Source: Sphingosinicella humi
GTDB lineage: Bacteria > Pseudomonadota > Alphaproteobacteria > Sphingomonadales > Sphingomonadaceae
NCBI RefSeq assembly: GCF_003129465.1
Contig: NZ_QFFF01000001.1
Span: 1,473,501 to 1,537,500 of the forward strand
Direction: 5' to 3'
Length of the DNA stretch: 64,000 nt
Positions 1 to 8,237 of the stretch are shown here, piece after piece. Position 1 is the stretch's first letter, and each line of letters starts with the position of its first letter. The position numbers were made by a program, and so were the translations under genes. Under the pieces are notes generated by a model that worked only from the letters and a program-made list of their open reading frames with translations, was not told the origin of the DNA and searched no databases.

Positions 1-1
1 C

Positions 2-634
2 CAGGACGGCAACACGACGCTCGAGCACAACATCCCGCAGTCGATGCTCTACGAGGATGTGCTGAGCTTCTTCAGCCAGACCAAGGTGGGCTACACGCCG
101 ACGCTCGGCGTCACCTATGGCGGGCCGGGCGGCGAGCCCTACTGGATCCAGGAAAGCCAGGTGTGGAAGCATCCGCTGCTGACCCAGCATGTGCCGACCG
201 ACTATCTCAACGCCGAGCTCGTCCGCGTGGAGACGGCGCCCGAGGAGGATTATGCCGACCAGGTCAGTGCCCGCACCGCGGACATGCTGGCCGATCGCGG
301 CGTCCCGGTGTCGATCGGCGCCCACGGCCAGCAGCAGGGCATCGCGGCCCATTGGGAGATATGGTCGTTCGTGCGCGGCGGCATGACTCCGCTGGAGGCG
401 CTGCAGGCGGCGACCTCGGTGCCCGCCATGGCCCTCGGCTTCAAGGACATCGGCACCTTGGAACCGGGCAAGCTCGCCGACCTCGTCATCCTCGACGCCG
501 ATCCGCTGGTCGACATCCGCAATAGCGACGATGTGTCGAAGGTCATGCTCAACGGCCGCCTCTACGATGCCGCGACGCTGGCCGAGGAAGTGACCGGCAC
601 CAGCACGCTGCAACCCTATTATTGGGAGGACTGA
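2..634 (+). CDS. Amidohydrolase family protein, C-terminal part (5' end outside window)
   Basis: The reading frame is open from the first bases, so the start lies upstream of the window. The visible 210 residues are the C-terminal part of an amidohydrolase barrel: a segment reading IGAHGQQQG-AAHWE, then GGMTPLEALQAAT and the closing GTLEPGKLADLVILDADPL, which is the usual end of imidazolonepropionase-like amidohydrolases. The GAHGQ-Q-G-HWE form is the variant known from large exported proteins in which a TolB-like beta-propeller precedes the amidohydrolase domain. That N-terminal half cannot be seen here. The substrate is unknown; family members are usually guessed to be peptidase or amidase-like. 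Confidence 0.85.
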   Translation, partial: QDGNTTLEHNIPQSMLYEDVLSFFSQTKVGYTPTLGVTYGGPGGEPYWIQESQVWKHPLLTQHVPTDYLNAELVRVETAPEEDYADQVSARTADMLADRGVPVSIGAHGQQQGIAAHWEIWSFVRGGMTPLEALQAATSVPAMALGFKDIGTLEPGKLADLVILDADPLVDIRNSDDVSKVMLNGRLYDAATLAEEVTGTSTLQPYYWED

Positions 635-657
635 GCGGGGCCGGTTGGAGCTGTCGG

Positions 658-775
658 CGTCATCCCGGCGGAAGCCGGGACCCAAGACCATCGACGCATG
701 TAGGTTCAGTGACGCGTCGATCGCATAAATTTTCAGCGCCTGTGTTCTTGGGTCCCGGCTTTCGCCGGGATGACG
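658..775. repeat. Interspersed palindromic element, family B copy 1
   Basis: Arms 658-687 and 746-775 are inverted copies of each other at 29 of 30 positions (core CCCGGC-GAAGCCGGGACCC). The 58 bases between them are AT-richer and show no gene. Each arm also folds on itself (cccggc/gccggg). The element fills most of the gap between the amidohydrolase and the first PilZ gene. A related, decayed copy lies at 36675-36760 and a short relic at 40440-40490. Confidence 0.8.
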
Positions 776-877
776 ACAGGCGGGCGCCGTGCCCTCCTGC
801 CGCTATCCGCATGGCCTTGCTAGGAATTCGGTAAGGCCTTTGAGGCATCTTCTCCCCAATTCGGGGGAGTGTGGGTC

Positions 878-1198
878 ATGGGATTGCAGAAGAGAAATCT
901 CGCGCTGGCCGGGGATCTGATCCCGCGCGCGCAGTCGAGGCTGGTCGAGCAGAGGTCGGAGCCGCGCCATGCCGACATCGTCGAACGCGCGATCCTCACC
1001 TTTCGCGGCCAGGAATTTCTGGTCCCCGTCGTCAACATCTCCTCGCGGGGCACCATGATCGAAAGCGACATCGTGCCGCGCATCGGCGAGTCCGTGGCCG
1101 TCCAGTTCGAGGGCTGTACCCGCATGCAGGCCTTCGTCCGCTGGATCCGCGAGGGCCGCCTGGGCCTCAATTTCGGCCATGAAATCATATTGGGATAA
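878..1198 (+). CDS. PilZ domain protein (first of a pair)
   Basis: This small protein of about 106 residues is a single PilZ domain, the family that binds cyclic di-GMP. The two signature elements are present: an RxxxR (RSEPR) near residue 30 and the NISSRG form of the D/NxSxxG motif about 30 residues later. ATG 878 is chosen because the GGGGGAG at 863-868 lies about nine bases upstream; a GTG at 869 is in frame but would sit directly on that ribosome site. The next gene begins just after its stop. No output domain is attached, so it probably acts by protein contact. A diguanylate cyclase is present at the other end of the window, but a link is not implied. Confidence 0.85.
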   Translation: MGLQKRNLALAGDLIPRAQSRLVEQRSEPRHADIVERAILTFRGQEFLVPVVNISSRGTMIESDIVPRIGESVAVQFEGCTRMQAFVRWIREGRLGLNFGHEIILG

Positions 1199-1205
1199 CG
1201 CAACC

Positions 1206-1604
1206 ATGTTCCTCACCCAGATCGTCCCCGACGGCGCCGCCGATTGCCGCCGCAGCGAGACCCGGCTTTCTGTCTCGACCGACGTCGCCCTGCGGCCGTT
1301 CGGCGCGACGGGCACCGAGGCGCGGCTCGTCAACATCTCCAGCCGGGGTTTCATGGCGGAAACCGACTGCGACATCGCCAAGGGCGCTCGCGTGTGGCTG
1401 ACGCTGCCCGACGGCAGCCGCGCCAGCGCGCTCGTCATCTGGTCCAAGGACGGGAAGCTCGGCGCCCAATTCTCCGAGCCGATCGATCCGCTGGTCGTGT
1501 TCCAGGCGCTGGGGCGAAAGGCCTCGTCCGGCGCCAACCCGTTCGCTAAGGTCGCCCCAGCGCCGTCAGCACGTTCGGCAAAATCCCCGAAACCATCCGC
1601 TTGA
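1206..1604 (+). CDS. PilZ domain protein (second of a pair)
   Basis: This protein of about 132 residues is again a lone PilZ domain, with RSETR near the N-terminus and NISSRG about 35 residues on, followed by an Ala/Pro/Ser/Lys-rich tail. ATG 1206 follows the first PilZ stop by seven bases and has GGGATAA upstream; an in-frame ATG at 1179 would overlap the first gene. The two proteins resemble each other in layout and probably arose by duplication. The 3' end overlaps the convergent tesA gene by 59 bases. Cyclic di-GMP binding is inferred from the motifs; the target is not known. Confidence 0.85.
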   Translation: MFLTQIVPDGAADCRRSETRLSVSTDVALRPFGATGTEARLVNISSRGFMAETDCDIAKGARVWLTLPDGSRASALVIWSKDGKLGAQFSEPIDPLVVFQALGRKASSGANPFAKVAPAPSARSAKSPKPSA

Positions 1605-2199
1605 TCCCCTGAAAATTGGGGTGGATGCCGTCACCCTGCAGCACCGCGCGGTCGCCGACGACATTGGCGAGGAAGAAGGGATAGAGATCGGCGCCGTATT
1701 TGCCGGCGAGATCGGGAAAGATGCGATTGAACTCGGCGGCGTAATCCGGCCCCAGATTGGGCGCCGCTAGCATTCCCGCGATCAGCACCTTGATGCCGCG
1801 CCGGTCGAGCTCGGCGACGATTGCCTCCATGTTCGCGCGGGTCTGCCGGGGCGGGAGGCCGCGCAGCATGTCGTTGCCGCCCAGCGCGACGATGGCAAGA
1901 TCCGGCTTTTCCTTGAGCCCGTCGAGCGTCCAATCGAGCCGCGCCCGTCCTGCCGCCGAGGTATCGCCGGAAACGCCGGCGTCGGAGACGAAGGCGCGGA
2001 CGCCGTTGCGCCTCAGCGCTTCCTGCAGCTGCGGAACGAAGCCTTGGCCTTGGGGAAGCCCGTAGCCGGCCGTCAGGCTGTCGCCGAAGGCGAGGATGCG
2101 AATGTCCTGCGCCGCGGCGGGTGCGGCTAGGCCGAAAAACAGCAGCAGCGCCCAATGGACAAACAGCCGCCGCACGCCATATGCAAACGCTAACCCCAT
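1546..2199 (-). CDS. tesA: Periplasmic SGNH/GDSL esterase, TesA-like (arylesterase / thioesterase I)
   Basis: The protein of 217 residues has a hydrophobic signal peptide ending near APAAAQ and then the blocks of an SGNH hydrolase: GDSLTAGYGL with the nucleophilic Ser, GGND with the oxyanion Asn, and DGIHPN with the catalytic Asp and His. This is the lysophospholipase L1 / thioesterase I family, acting on esters and acyl thioesters in the periplasm. ATG at 2199 is preferred because AGAGGA lies five bases upstream; an earlier ATG at 2220 would overlap the start of ybbA. Divergent tesA and ybbA-ybbP is the same arrangement as in E. coli, which supports the call. The physiological substrate is uncertain. 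Confidence 0.93.
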   Translation of the reverse strand: MGLAFAYGVRRLFVHWALLLFFGLAAPAAAQDIRILAFGDSLTAGYGLPQGQGFVPQLQEALRRNGVRAFVSDAGVSGDTSAAGRARLDWTLDGLKEKPDLAIVALGGNDMLRGLPPRQTRANMEAIVAELDRRGIKVLIAGMLAAPNLGPDYAAEFNRIFPDLAGKYGADLYPFFLANVVGDRAVLQGDGIHPNFQGIKRMVSGILPNVLTALGRP

Positions 2200-2218
2200 C
2201 CGGATCCTCTTCCCCTGC

Positions 2219-2905
2219 ATGACCGATACCTACGTCATCGACGCGTCGAATGTCACTCTGTCGCTGGGCTCGGGGGAGGCGCGCGTCGACATTTTGCGCG
2301 GCATCGACCTTCGCGTCGCCAAGGGCGAGAGCGTCGCCCTGCTGGGCCCGTCCGGATCGGGCAAATCCTCGCTGATGGCGGTGCTGTCGGGGCTGGAACG
2401 GGCCAATTCGGGAAGCATCCGCGTCGCCGGCGCCGATTTCACCGCGCTGAACGAGGACGGGCTCGCCCGGGCCCGGCGCGGCCATATCGGCATCGTGCTC
2501 CAGGCCTTCCACCTGCTCCCCACCATGACGGCGCACGAGAATGTCGCCGTGCCGCTGGAGCTGGCCGGAGAGGAGGATGCCTTTTCGATCGCCGCTGAGG
2601 AACTGCAGTCGGTCGGCCTCGGCCACCGCCTCACCCACTATCCCGCCCAGCTTTCGGGCGGCGAGCAGCAGCGCGTCGCCATCGCCCGCGCCATGGCGCC
2701 GCGCCCCGACCTCATCTTCGCCGACGAGCCGACCGGCAACCTGGACGGCAAGACGGGCCATGCGATCCTCGATCTGCTCTTCGCGCGACAGACCGACACC
2801 GGCGCGACGCTCTTGGTCATCACCCACGATCCGGAGCTGGCGACGCGGTGCGGGCGGGTGCTGGAGATGCAGGACGGGCGGATTGTGGCGGACAGCGCCC
2901 AATGA
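2219..2905 (+). CDS. ybbA: ABC transporter ATPase, YbbA (LolD/MacB-type)
   Basis: This 228-residue protein is a complete ABC ATPase: Walker A GPSGSGKSS near residue 42, signature LSGGEQQRVAIARA, Walker B LIFADEPTGNLDG, and a switch His in VITHDPE. The LDG-type D-loop and overall length fit the LolD/MacB/YbbA group, which energises FtsX-type permeases rather than classical importers. ATG 2219 gives the usual N-terminus; a longer in-frame version would run into tesA. It lies directly before the FtsX-like permease ybbP and diverges from tesA, as in E. coli. The exported substrate is unknown. Confidence 0.93.
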   Translation: MTDTYVIDASNVTLSLGSGEARVDILRGIDLRVAKGESVALLGPSGSGKSSLMAVLSGLERANSGSIRVAGADFTALNEDGLARARRGHIGIVLQAFHLLPTMTAHENVAVPLELAGEEDAFSIAAEELQSVGLGHRLTHYPAQLSGGEQQRVAIARAMAPRPDLIFADEPTGNLDGKTGHAILDLLFARQTDTGATLLVITHDPELATRCGRVLEMQDGRIVADSAQ

Positions 2906-2914
2906 ATCAGGTCC

Positions 2915-2989
2915 GTTCGTCCCGAGCGAAGTCGAGGGGCGCTGGCACGGATTCATCACATGCGCCCCTCGACTACGCTCGGGACGAAC
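2915..2989. repeat. Interspersed palindromic element, family A copy 1
   Basis: Arms 2915-2942 and 2962-2989 are inverted copies at 27 of 28 positions (GTTCGTCCCGAGCG outward, GTCGAGGGGCGC inward) around a 19-base loop that starts with TGGCACGGA. It lies nine bases after the ybbA stop and 30 bases before the ybbP start. The same element, loop included, recurs at 20148-20221 and 54265-54339. An open frame from ybbP runs through it, but the translated repeat is not plausible protein. Confidence 0.88.
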
Positions 2990-3018
2990 GAGATAGCAGT
3001 GCGCCCGACGGCTTGAGG

Positions 3019-5508
3019 ATGGCCTTTCGCCTCGCTCTGCGTGATCTCAGGGGCGGCCTCACCGGGCTTCGTCTGCTCGCCGTCTGCCTGTTTCTCGGCG
3101 TCGCGGCGTTGGCGGCGGTGGGGTCGCTGTCGTCGGCGATCGTCACCGGCCTTTCCGAAAAGGGTCAGTCGATCCTCGGCGGCGACGTCCAGATAGAAGT
3201 CGTCCAGCGCGCCGCCACGCCGCAAGAGCTCGCCGCCTTCCGGGCCGAGGGAGAGGTGAGCCACGTCACCCGGATGCGGGCCATGGCCGGCCGGCTCGAC
3301 GGCGCCGACAGCCTTCTGGTCGAACTGAAGGGCGTAGACGACGCCTATCCACTCTACGGCCAACTCAGTCTCCAGCCCGGCGCGCTGGCCGCCCGCCCGT
3401 CCGGCAACGAGGTCGCCATCGGTCCCGAGCTGGCGGAGCGGTTGCGGCTGAAGGTGGGCGACAGCCTTCGCATCGGTGAGGCGTCTCTGCGCATCATCGG
3501 GCTCATCGCCGAGGAGCCGGATCGGGTCGGGCAGGGCTTCACGCTCGGCTCGACCGCATTGGTCGATCGCGCCGGCCTCGACGCGACGGGGCTCGTCCAG
3601 CCCGGCAGCCTCTACACGAGCGCTTATCGCCTCAGGCTGCCGGCCGGCGCCGATCTCGAGGCGGTGACGGAGCGGCTCGAGGAGCGCTTCCCCGACGCCG
3701 GCTTCGAGATCGACGATCGGACCAACGGCGCTCCCGGCACCCGTCGCTTCATCGAGCGGCTGGGACAGTTCCTGACCCTGGTCGGCCTCGCCGCGCTGGT
3801 CGTCGCCGGCATCGGCGTCGGCAATGGGGTCACCTCCTATCTCGACGGCAAGCGCGGCATCATCGCGACCCTGAAGCTGCTCGGCGCGACCAGCCGCACC
3901 ATCTTCCTCTCCTATCTCATCCAGATCGGCCTCGTCGCCGCAGCGGCGATCATCGCGGGCCTTGTCGTCGGCGCGCTGGTGCCGTGGGTCGTGACGCAGA
4001 TCGCCGGCAGCGCGCTGCCGGTGTCGCCGATCCTATCCTTCTATCCGCTGCCGCTCTTGATCAGCGCCGCCTATGGGCTGCTCATCGCCTTGGTGTTCGC
4101 GCTGCTGCCCCTGGCGCGGGCGCGCACCGTTCCCGCCGCGAGCCTCTTTCGCGGCAGCCTCGAACCGGTTCGCCGGCCCGGCTGGCGCCTGATTGTAGCG
4201 GTGATCGTGGCGGCCGGCCTCATCGCCGCCCTCGCCATCGCCACCGCCCGGGAGCCGGGCTTCGCCGCCGGCTTCATCGCCGCTGCGCTGGCGCTGCTCC
4301 TGCTCCTCACGCTGCTCGGCGGCCTCATCCGCTGGACCGCCGCCAAGCTGCCGCGCCCGAGGAACCCGCTCTTCCGCCTCGCCCTTGCCAATCTACACCG
4401 TCCCGCCGCCCAGACCGGCAAGCTCGTCGTTGCACTCGGCCTCGGCCTGACCTTGTTCACGACGCTGGCGGTGATCGAGACCAACCTGTCGGGCCAGATC
4501 CGCACCACCATCCCGGAGAAGGCACCGAGCTTCTTCATGCTCGACATTCCGGTCGAGGAAGTCGGCCGCTTCCGCACCCTCGCCATGAAGGCGGCGCCCG
4601 AAGGGGACCTCGTCACCATTCCGGCGCTACGCGGCTCGGTGGTCGCGATCGGCGACCAGCGCGTATCCGACATGGCGGAGATCCCGGAAGGCGCCTGGTT
4701 CCTGCGGGGCGACCGCGGCCTCACCTATGCGCGCGAGATCCCCGAGGGGAGCCGCGTCGTCGAAGGCGGCTGGTGGGCGCCCGATTATCACGGCGATCCG
4801 CTCGTCTCGCTCGACATCGAGGCCGCGCGCGCCGTCGGGCTGGAGGTGGGCGACACGCTGACCGTTTCCATCCTCGGCCGCGAGATCGAGGCGGAGATCG
4901 CGTCGCTCCGCGAGATCAACTGGGACACGATGGGCTTCAACTTCGTCATCGTCTTCGCGCCCGGGACGCTCGAGAACGCGCCGCACAGCTTCATGGCGAC
5001 CATCTCGATGCCGGCGAGCGAGGAGCCGGCTTTCTCCCGCGCCGTCGCCAACGCCTTTCCGAGCGTTTCGGTCATCCGGGTCAAGGAGGTCGTCGAGACC
5101 GTCGCCGGGATGCTCGGGCAACTGAGCGTCGCCGTTCGCGCGGCGGCGTCGGTCGCGATCTTCGCCGGCATCGCCGTCCTCATCGGCGCGCTCGCCGCCA
5201 GCCGCCGCGCCCGCATCTACGACAGCGTCATGCTGAAGCTCCTGGGGGCCACCCGCGCCCGCATCCTCATGGCGCAGGCGATCGAGTTCCTGGCCCTCGC
5301 CCTCATCGTCGCCCTGCTCGCCTTCGGCCTCGGCGCGGGCGCCGGTTGGTATGTCGTGGTGGAGGTGCTGGAGCTCGAATGGGCGCCGGACTGGGGCGTC
5401 GTCGCGCTCACCCTCGCCGCGGGGGCGCTGATCACCTTGCTGCTCGGCCTGCTTGGCTCCCTGCCGGCTCTGGCCGCGCGTCCGGCTCGGGCGCTTCGCA
5501 CCCTTTAA
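3019..5508 (+). CDS. ybbP: FtsX-like ABC permease, YbbP
   Basis: The protein of about 829 residues starts with an RLALRDLRGG segment and a membrane helix, followed by a large periplasmic domain (MacB-PCD type), a three-helix FtsX block near residues 250-400, more helices, a second periplasmic domain and a C-terminal FtsX block. This duplicated layout is that of YbbP, the partner of YbbA in an ABC system of unknown cargo. ATG 3019 is chosen because the frame upstream translates the palindromic repeat; the nearby GAGG is too close to be a good ribosome site, so a start coupled to ybbA (ATG 2902, overlapping its stop) cannot be excluded. Confidence 0.9.
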   Translation: MAFRLALRDLRGGLTGLRLLAVCLFLGVAALAAVGSLSSAIVTGLSEKGQSILGGDVQIEVVQRAATPQELAAFRAEGEVSHVTRMRAMAGRLDGADSLLVELKGVDDAYPLYGQLSLQPGALAARPSGNEVAIGPELAERLRLKVGDSLRIGEASLRIIGLIAEEPDRVGQGFTLGSTALVDRAGLDATGLVQPGSLYTSAYRLRLPAGADLEAVTERLEERFPDAGFEIDDRTNGAPGTRRFIERLGQFLTLVGLAALVVAGIGVGNGVTSYLDGKRGIIATLKLLGATSRTIFLSYLIQIGLVAAAAIIAGLVVGALVPWVVTQIAGSALPVSPILSFYPLPLLISAAYGLLIALVFALLPLARARTVPAASLFRGSLEPVRRPGWRLIVAVIVAAGLIAALAIATAREPGFAAGFIAAALALLLLLTLLGGLIRWTAAKLPRPRNPLFRLALANLHRPAAQTGKLVVALGLGLTLFTTLAVIETNLSGQIRTTIPEKAPSFFMLDIPVEEVGRFRTLAMKAAPEGDLVTIPALRGSVVAIGDQRVSDMAEIPEGAWFLRGDRGLTYAREIPEGSRVVEGGWWAPDYHGDPLVSLDIEAARAVGLEVGDTLTVSILGREIEAEIASLREINWDTMGFNFVIVFAPGTLENAPHSFMATISMPASEEPAFSRAVANAFPSVSVIRVKEVVETVAGMLGQLSVAVRAAASVAIFAGIAVLIGALAASRRARIYDSVMLKLLGATRARILMAQAIEFLALALIVALLAFGLGAGAGWYVVVEVLELEWAPDWGVVALTLAAGALITLLLGLLGSLPALAARPARALRTL

Positions 5509-5562
5509 TTCGGTCCGATCCGTCCTACTTCGCAACTGAAACAGCGACAGGAGGCCTCCGAA

Positions 5563-6225
5563 ATGATCGATCTCTACACCGCCGCCACCCCCAATGGCTG
5601 GAAGGCCTCGATAACGCTGGAGGAGCTGGGGCTTCCCTACGAGCTGCACGCCATCGACCTTTCGTCGGGCGCGCAGAAGGAGCCCTGGTTCACCGCCATC
5701 AATCCCAATGGCCGCATCCCCGCCATCGTCGATCGCGGCAATGGCGACTTCGCCGTGTTCGAGTCCGGCGCGATCATGCTCTATCTGGCCGACAAGGTGG
5801 GACGGCTGATCCCGTCCGATCCGAAGGGTCGGTCCAGGGTCATTCAGTGGCTGATGTTCCAGATGGGCGGCCTTGGTCCGATGATGGGGCAGGCCAACGT
5901 CTTCAACCGCTACTTCCCCGAACGACTCCCGGCCGCCATCGACCGCTATCTGCGTGAGAGCCGGCGGCTCCTCGAAGTGCTCGATCGTCATCTCGCGGCC
6001 CATGAATATCTCGCCGGCGACTATTCGATCGCCGACATCGCCAATTGGTCCTGGGCGCACACCCATGAGTGGACCGGCGTTGACATTTCGGGGCTGGATC
6101 ATCTGACGCGCTGGATGGACCAGATCGCCGCTCGGCCCGCCGTCGAGCGCGGCCGGGCGATCCCGCCGCGCGAAGAGGATAATGACGAAGCGCGGGTGGA
6201 GAAAGCTCGCGGCATGCTCGTCTGA
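5563..6225 (+). CDS. Glutathione S-transferase family protein, YfcG/YghU-like (nu class)
   Basis: The 220-residue protein has a thioredoxin-like N-terminal domain beginning [14 protein letters not shown], the cis-Pro segment NGRIPAIVD and the glutathione-contacting ESGAIM motif, then an all-alpha C-terminal domain. The TPNG stretch and the [11 protein letters not shown] segment are typical of the nu-class enzymes YfcG and YghU of E. coli, which bind two glutathiones and act as disulfide oxidoreductases. A clear GGAGG lies before the ATG. It is followed by an aldehyde dehydrogenase on the same strand; the two could handle reactive aldehydes, but this is inferred from proximity only. Confidence 0.9.
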   Translation: MIDLYTAATPNGWKASITLEELGLPYELHAIDLSSGAQKEPWFTAINPNGRIPAIVDRGNGDFAVFESGAIMLYLADKVGRLIPSDPKGRSRVIQWLMFQMGGLGPMMGQANVFNRYFPERLPAAIDRYLRESRRLLEVLDRHLAAHEYLAGDYSIADIANWSWAHTHEWTGVDISGLDHLTRWMDQIAARPAVERGRAIPPREEDNDEARVEKARGMLV

Positions 6226-6269
6226 TCCGCCGCCAGCCGCTATAGGCCCTGCCCGAAGGAGACTCGCCC

Positions 6270-7778
6270 ATGAACGAAATGACCCGCATATCCGCCCAGC
6301 CCGCTTATTCGGAAGGCGTCCAGAAGCTGCTGAAGCGGGAGCCGGCGCTGTTCATCGACGGCGCGTGGGTGAAATCCAGCCACGACAAGACGTTGCCGGT
6401 GTACGATCCTTCGACCGGGCGCGAGATCTCGACCATCGTCGACGCGTCGGACGCCGATGCGGACCGCGCCGTCGCGGCGGCCCGGACTGCGTTCGACGAC
6501 GGCCGCTGGTCCGGCCTCGCGCCCTATGCCCGCGACCGCATCATCAACCGGCTCGCCGACCTCATCGAGCAGAATATCCCCGAGCTGGCCGAGCTTGAAT
6601 CGATCGACAACGGCAAGCCGCGCAGCGCCAGCCAGAATTATGACCTGCCGAAATGCGTCCAGGCGCTGCGCTACATGGCCGGCTGGGCGACCAAGCTTTC
6701 GGGCGAGCATATCGAGCCGTCGGGGCACCCCACCGGCACCTTCCACGCCTATGTCCGCCGCGAGCCGATCGGCGTCGCGGTGCAGATCGTGCCCTGGAAC
6801 TTCCCGCTGATGATGGCGGTGCAGAAGATCGCGCCGGCGCTCGCCGCCGGCTGCACGGTGATTCTGAAGCCCGCCGAGCAGACGTCGCTCACAGCGCTGC
6901 GCCTCGCCGACTTGGTCGCCGAAGCGGGCTTCCCGGCCGGCGTGTTCAACCTCGTCACCGGCCTCGGCGAGACCAGCGGCGATCGGATGGTGCGCTCGCC
7001 GCTGGTCGATAAGGTCGCCTTCACGGGCTCGACCGAGGTCGGCAAGATGATCAACCGCGCTGCCACGGACACGCTGAAGCGCGTCACCCTCGAGCTGGGC
7101 GGCAAATCGCCGGTCATCGTCCTTCCCGACATCGACATCTCGAAGGCCGGGGCGGGCGCCGCCCGCTCGATCTTCGCCAATGCCGGCCAGGTCTGCATTG
7201 CGGGCTCGCGGCTCTATGCCCACCGCGACATCTTCGACAAATTGCTCGAGGCGGTCGCGGAGAATGCCAGCAAGTTCAAGGTCGGTCCCAGCCTCGCGCC
7301 CGACACGACCATGGGGCCGCTGGTCTCGACCGAGCAGTTCGACCGCGTCATGTCTTATATCGACCAGGGCCGGAAGGCCGGCGCGTCCGTCTTCCACGGC
7401 GGCGACAGCCCGGGCGGCGATGGTTATTTCGTCAATCCGACCATCCTGGTCGACGTAAACCCCGACATGAGCGTGGTGAAGGAGGAGATTTTCGGTCCCG
7501 TCCTCGCTGCCCAGCGCTTCGACGATCTCGACGAGGTCGCCAGGGCCGCCAACGACACGCCCTACGGCCTTGCCGCCACCGTCTGGACCCGCGACGTCTC
7601 CGCCATGCACACGATGGCCGCGAAGCTGCGCGCCGGCATGGTCTGGGGCAACATCAACTCGGGCGCCGACACTTCGCTGCCTTTCGGCGGCTACAAGCAG
7701 TCCGGCTTCGGCCGCGAATCGGGCCGTTACGGCATCGAGGCCTATACCGAGCTGAAGACCGTCGCGATCGCGCTTTGA
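6270..7778 (+). CDS. NAD(P)-dependent aldehyde dehydrogenase
   Basis: This 502-residue enzyme has the full aldehyde dehydrogenase fold: PWNFPLMMA in the cofactor domain, FTGSTEVGK, the general base Glu in LELGGKSP, and the catalytic Cys in GQVCIAGSR near residue 310, with the closing PFGGYKQSGFGRE motif. The family oxidises aldehydes to acids using NAD or NADP. It resembles betaine-aldehyde and phenylacetaldehyde dehydrogenases, but the substrate cannot be read from the sequence. An AAGGAG precedes the ATG. The gene ends just before a hairpin (7786-7825) that separates it from the convergent HicB-like gene. Confidence 0.92.
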   Translation: MNEMTRISAQPAYSEGVQKLLKREPALFIDGAWVKSSHDKTLPVYDPSTGREISTIVDASDADADRAVAAARTAFDDGRWSGLAPYARDRIINRLADLIEQNIPELAELESIDNGKPRSASQNYDLPKCVQALRYMAGWATKLSGEHIEPSGHPTGTFHAYVRREPIGVAVQIVPWNFPLMMAVQKIAPALAAGCTVILKPAEQTSLTALRLADLVAEAGFPAGVFNLVTGLGETSGDRMVRSPLVDKVAFTGSTEVGKMINRAATDTLKRVTLELGGKSPVIVLPDIDISKAGAGAARSIFANAGQVCIAGSRLYAHRDIFDKLLEAVAENASKFKVGPSLAPDTTMGPLVSTEQFDRVMSYIDQGRKAGASVFHGGDSPGGDGYFVNPTILVDVNPDMSVVKEEIFGPVLAAQRFDDLDEVARAANDTPYGLAATVWTRDVSAMHTMAAKLRAGMVWGNINSGADTSLPFGGYKQSGFGRESGRYGIEAYTELKTVAIAL

Positions 7779-7785
7779 TCCAATG

Positions 7786-7825
7786 CGGAAGCGGCGGCCC
7801 CGCGCCTGCGAGGCCGCCGCTTTCG
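7786..7825. terminator. GC-rich hairpin between convergent genes, possible bidirectional terminator
   Basis: The arms 7786-7799 and 7812-7825 pair at 13 of 14 positions (AGCGGCGGCC / GGCCGCCGCT) with a 12-base loop. There is a short TTT run on the plus strand only, so intrinsic termination is plausible but not strong. It sits between the ends of the aldehyde dehydrogenase and HicB-like genes. Confidence 0.5.
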
Positions 7826-7842
7826 TCCCTGACCCGCGAAAG

Positions 7843-8085
7843 TCAGGCTTCGGCGAGCGTCACATATTTGGTCGTGGTGACGGTGAGGCTGCCCGTGGCG
7901 CGCGGCTCCGGAAAAGCCCGGCCCTCCGCCTGATAGGTTTCGAGAACGGCCTCGAGCGCGCACAGCGCCTGCTCGCACGCCTCCTGGTCGTCGCGGCCGA
8001 TCGCCCTCGCTTCCGGCACGTCCGGAATGGTCGCGATCACCATGCCGTCATAGCGGCCGGAGAGTCTCAGTGCGTAGCTCAGCAT
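7843..8085 (-). CDS. HicB-like antitoxin-fold protein, no HicA partner
   Basis: The 80-residue protein matches the HicB partial RNase H-like fold: a beta strand with YALRL, the IPDVPEARAIGRDDQEA segment that corresponds to the usual FPDLPGCxTxGDTxEEA, and an alpha helix with LCALEAVLETY. HicB proteins neutralise the mRNA-cleaving toxin HicA. No HicA-sized frame is present in the 152 bases upstream or in the 64 bases downstream, so it is an orphan. It also lacks an obvious DNA-binding extension. It may be a solitary regulatory protein or a relic. Confidence 0.75.
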   Translation of the reverse strand: MLSYALRLSGRYDGMVIATIPDVPEARAIGRDDQEACEQALCALEAVLETYQAEGRAFPEPRATGSLTVTTTKYVTLAEA

Positions 8086-8237
8086 TCAGGGGCTCCTTGG
8101 AAAAAGGCTCCAGCTTCCGCGCATCCCGGCAAGGGTTACTGACGCGGCACGCCCGATCATCGATGCGGTATTGTCGACGCCATAGCGGATTTGCGAGCGA
8201 TCGTGAAGGTTAGGGCGCCGGAAAAGCGCGAGCGCCC

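Noticed and set aside
2848-3018. Upstream extension of ybbP
   Set aside because: The frame is open but translates the family A palindrome and overlaps ybbA; the known N-terminus starts at the RLALRDLRGG segment.
4627-6102. Long antisense frame over ybbP and the GST gene
   Set aside because: It spans two real genes on the other strand and shows no motif. It is a GC-skew shadow.
8086-8237. A hicA gene beside the HicB-like gene
   Set aside because: The 152-base gap has no frame long enough for HicA on either strand and no conserved His motif.
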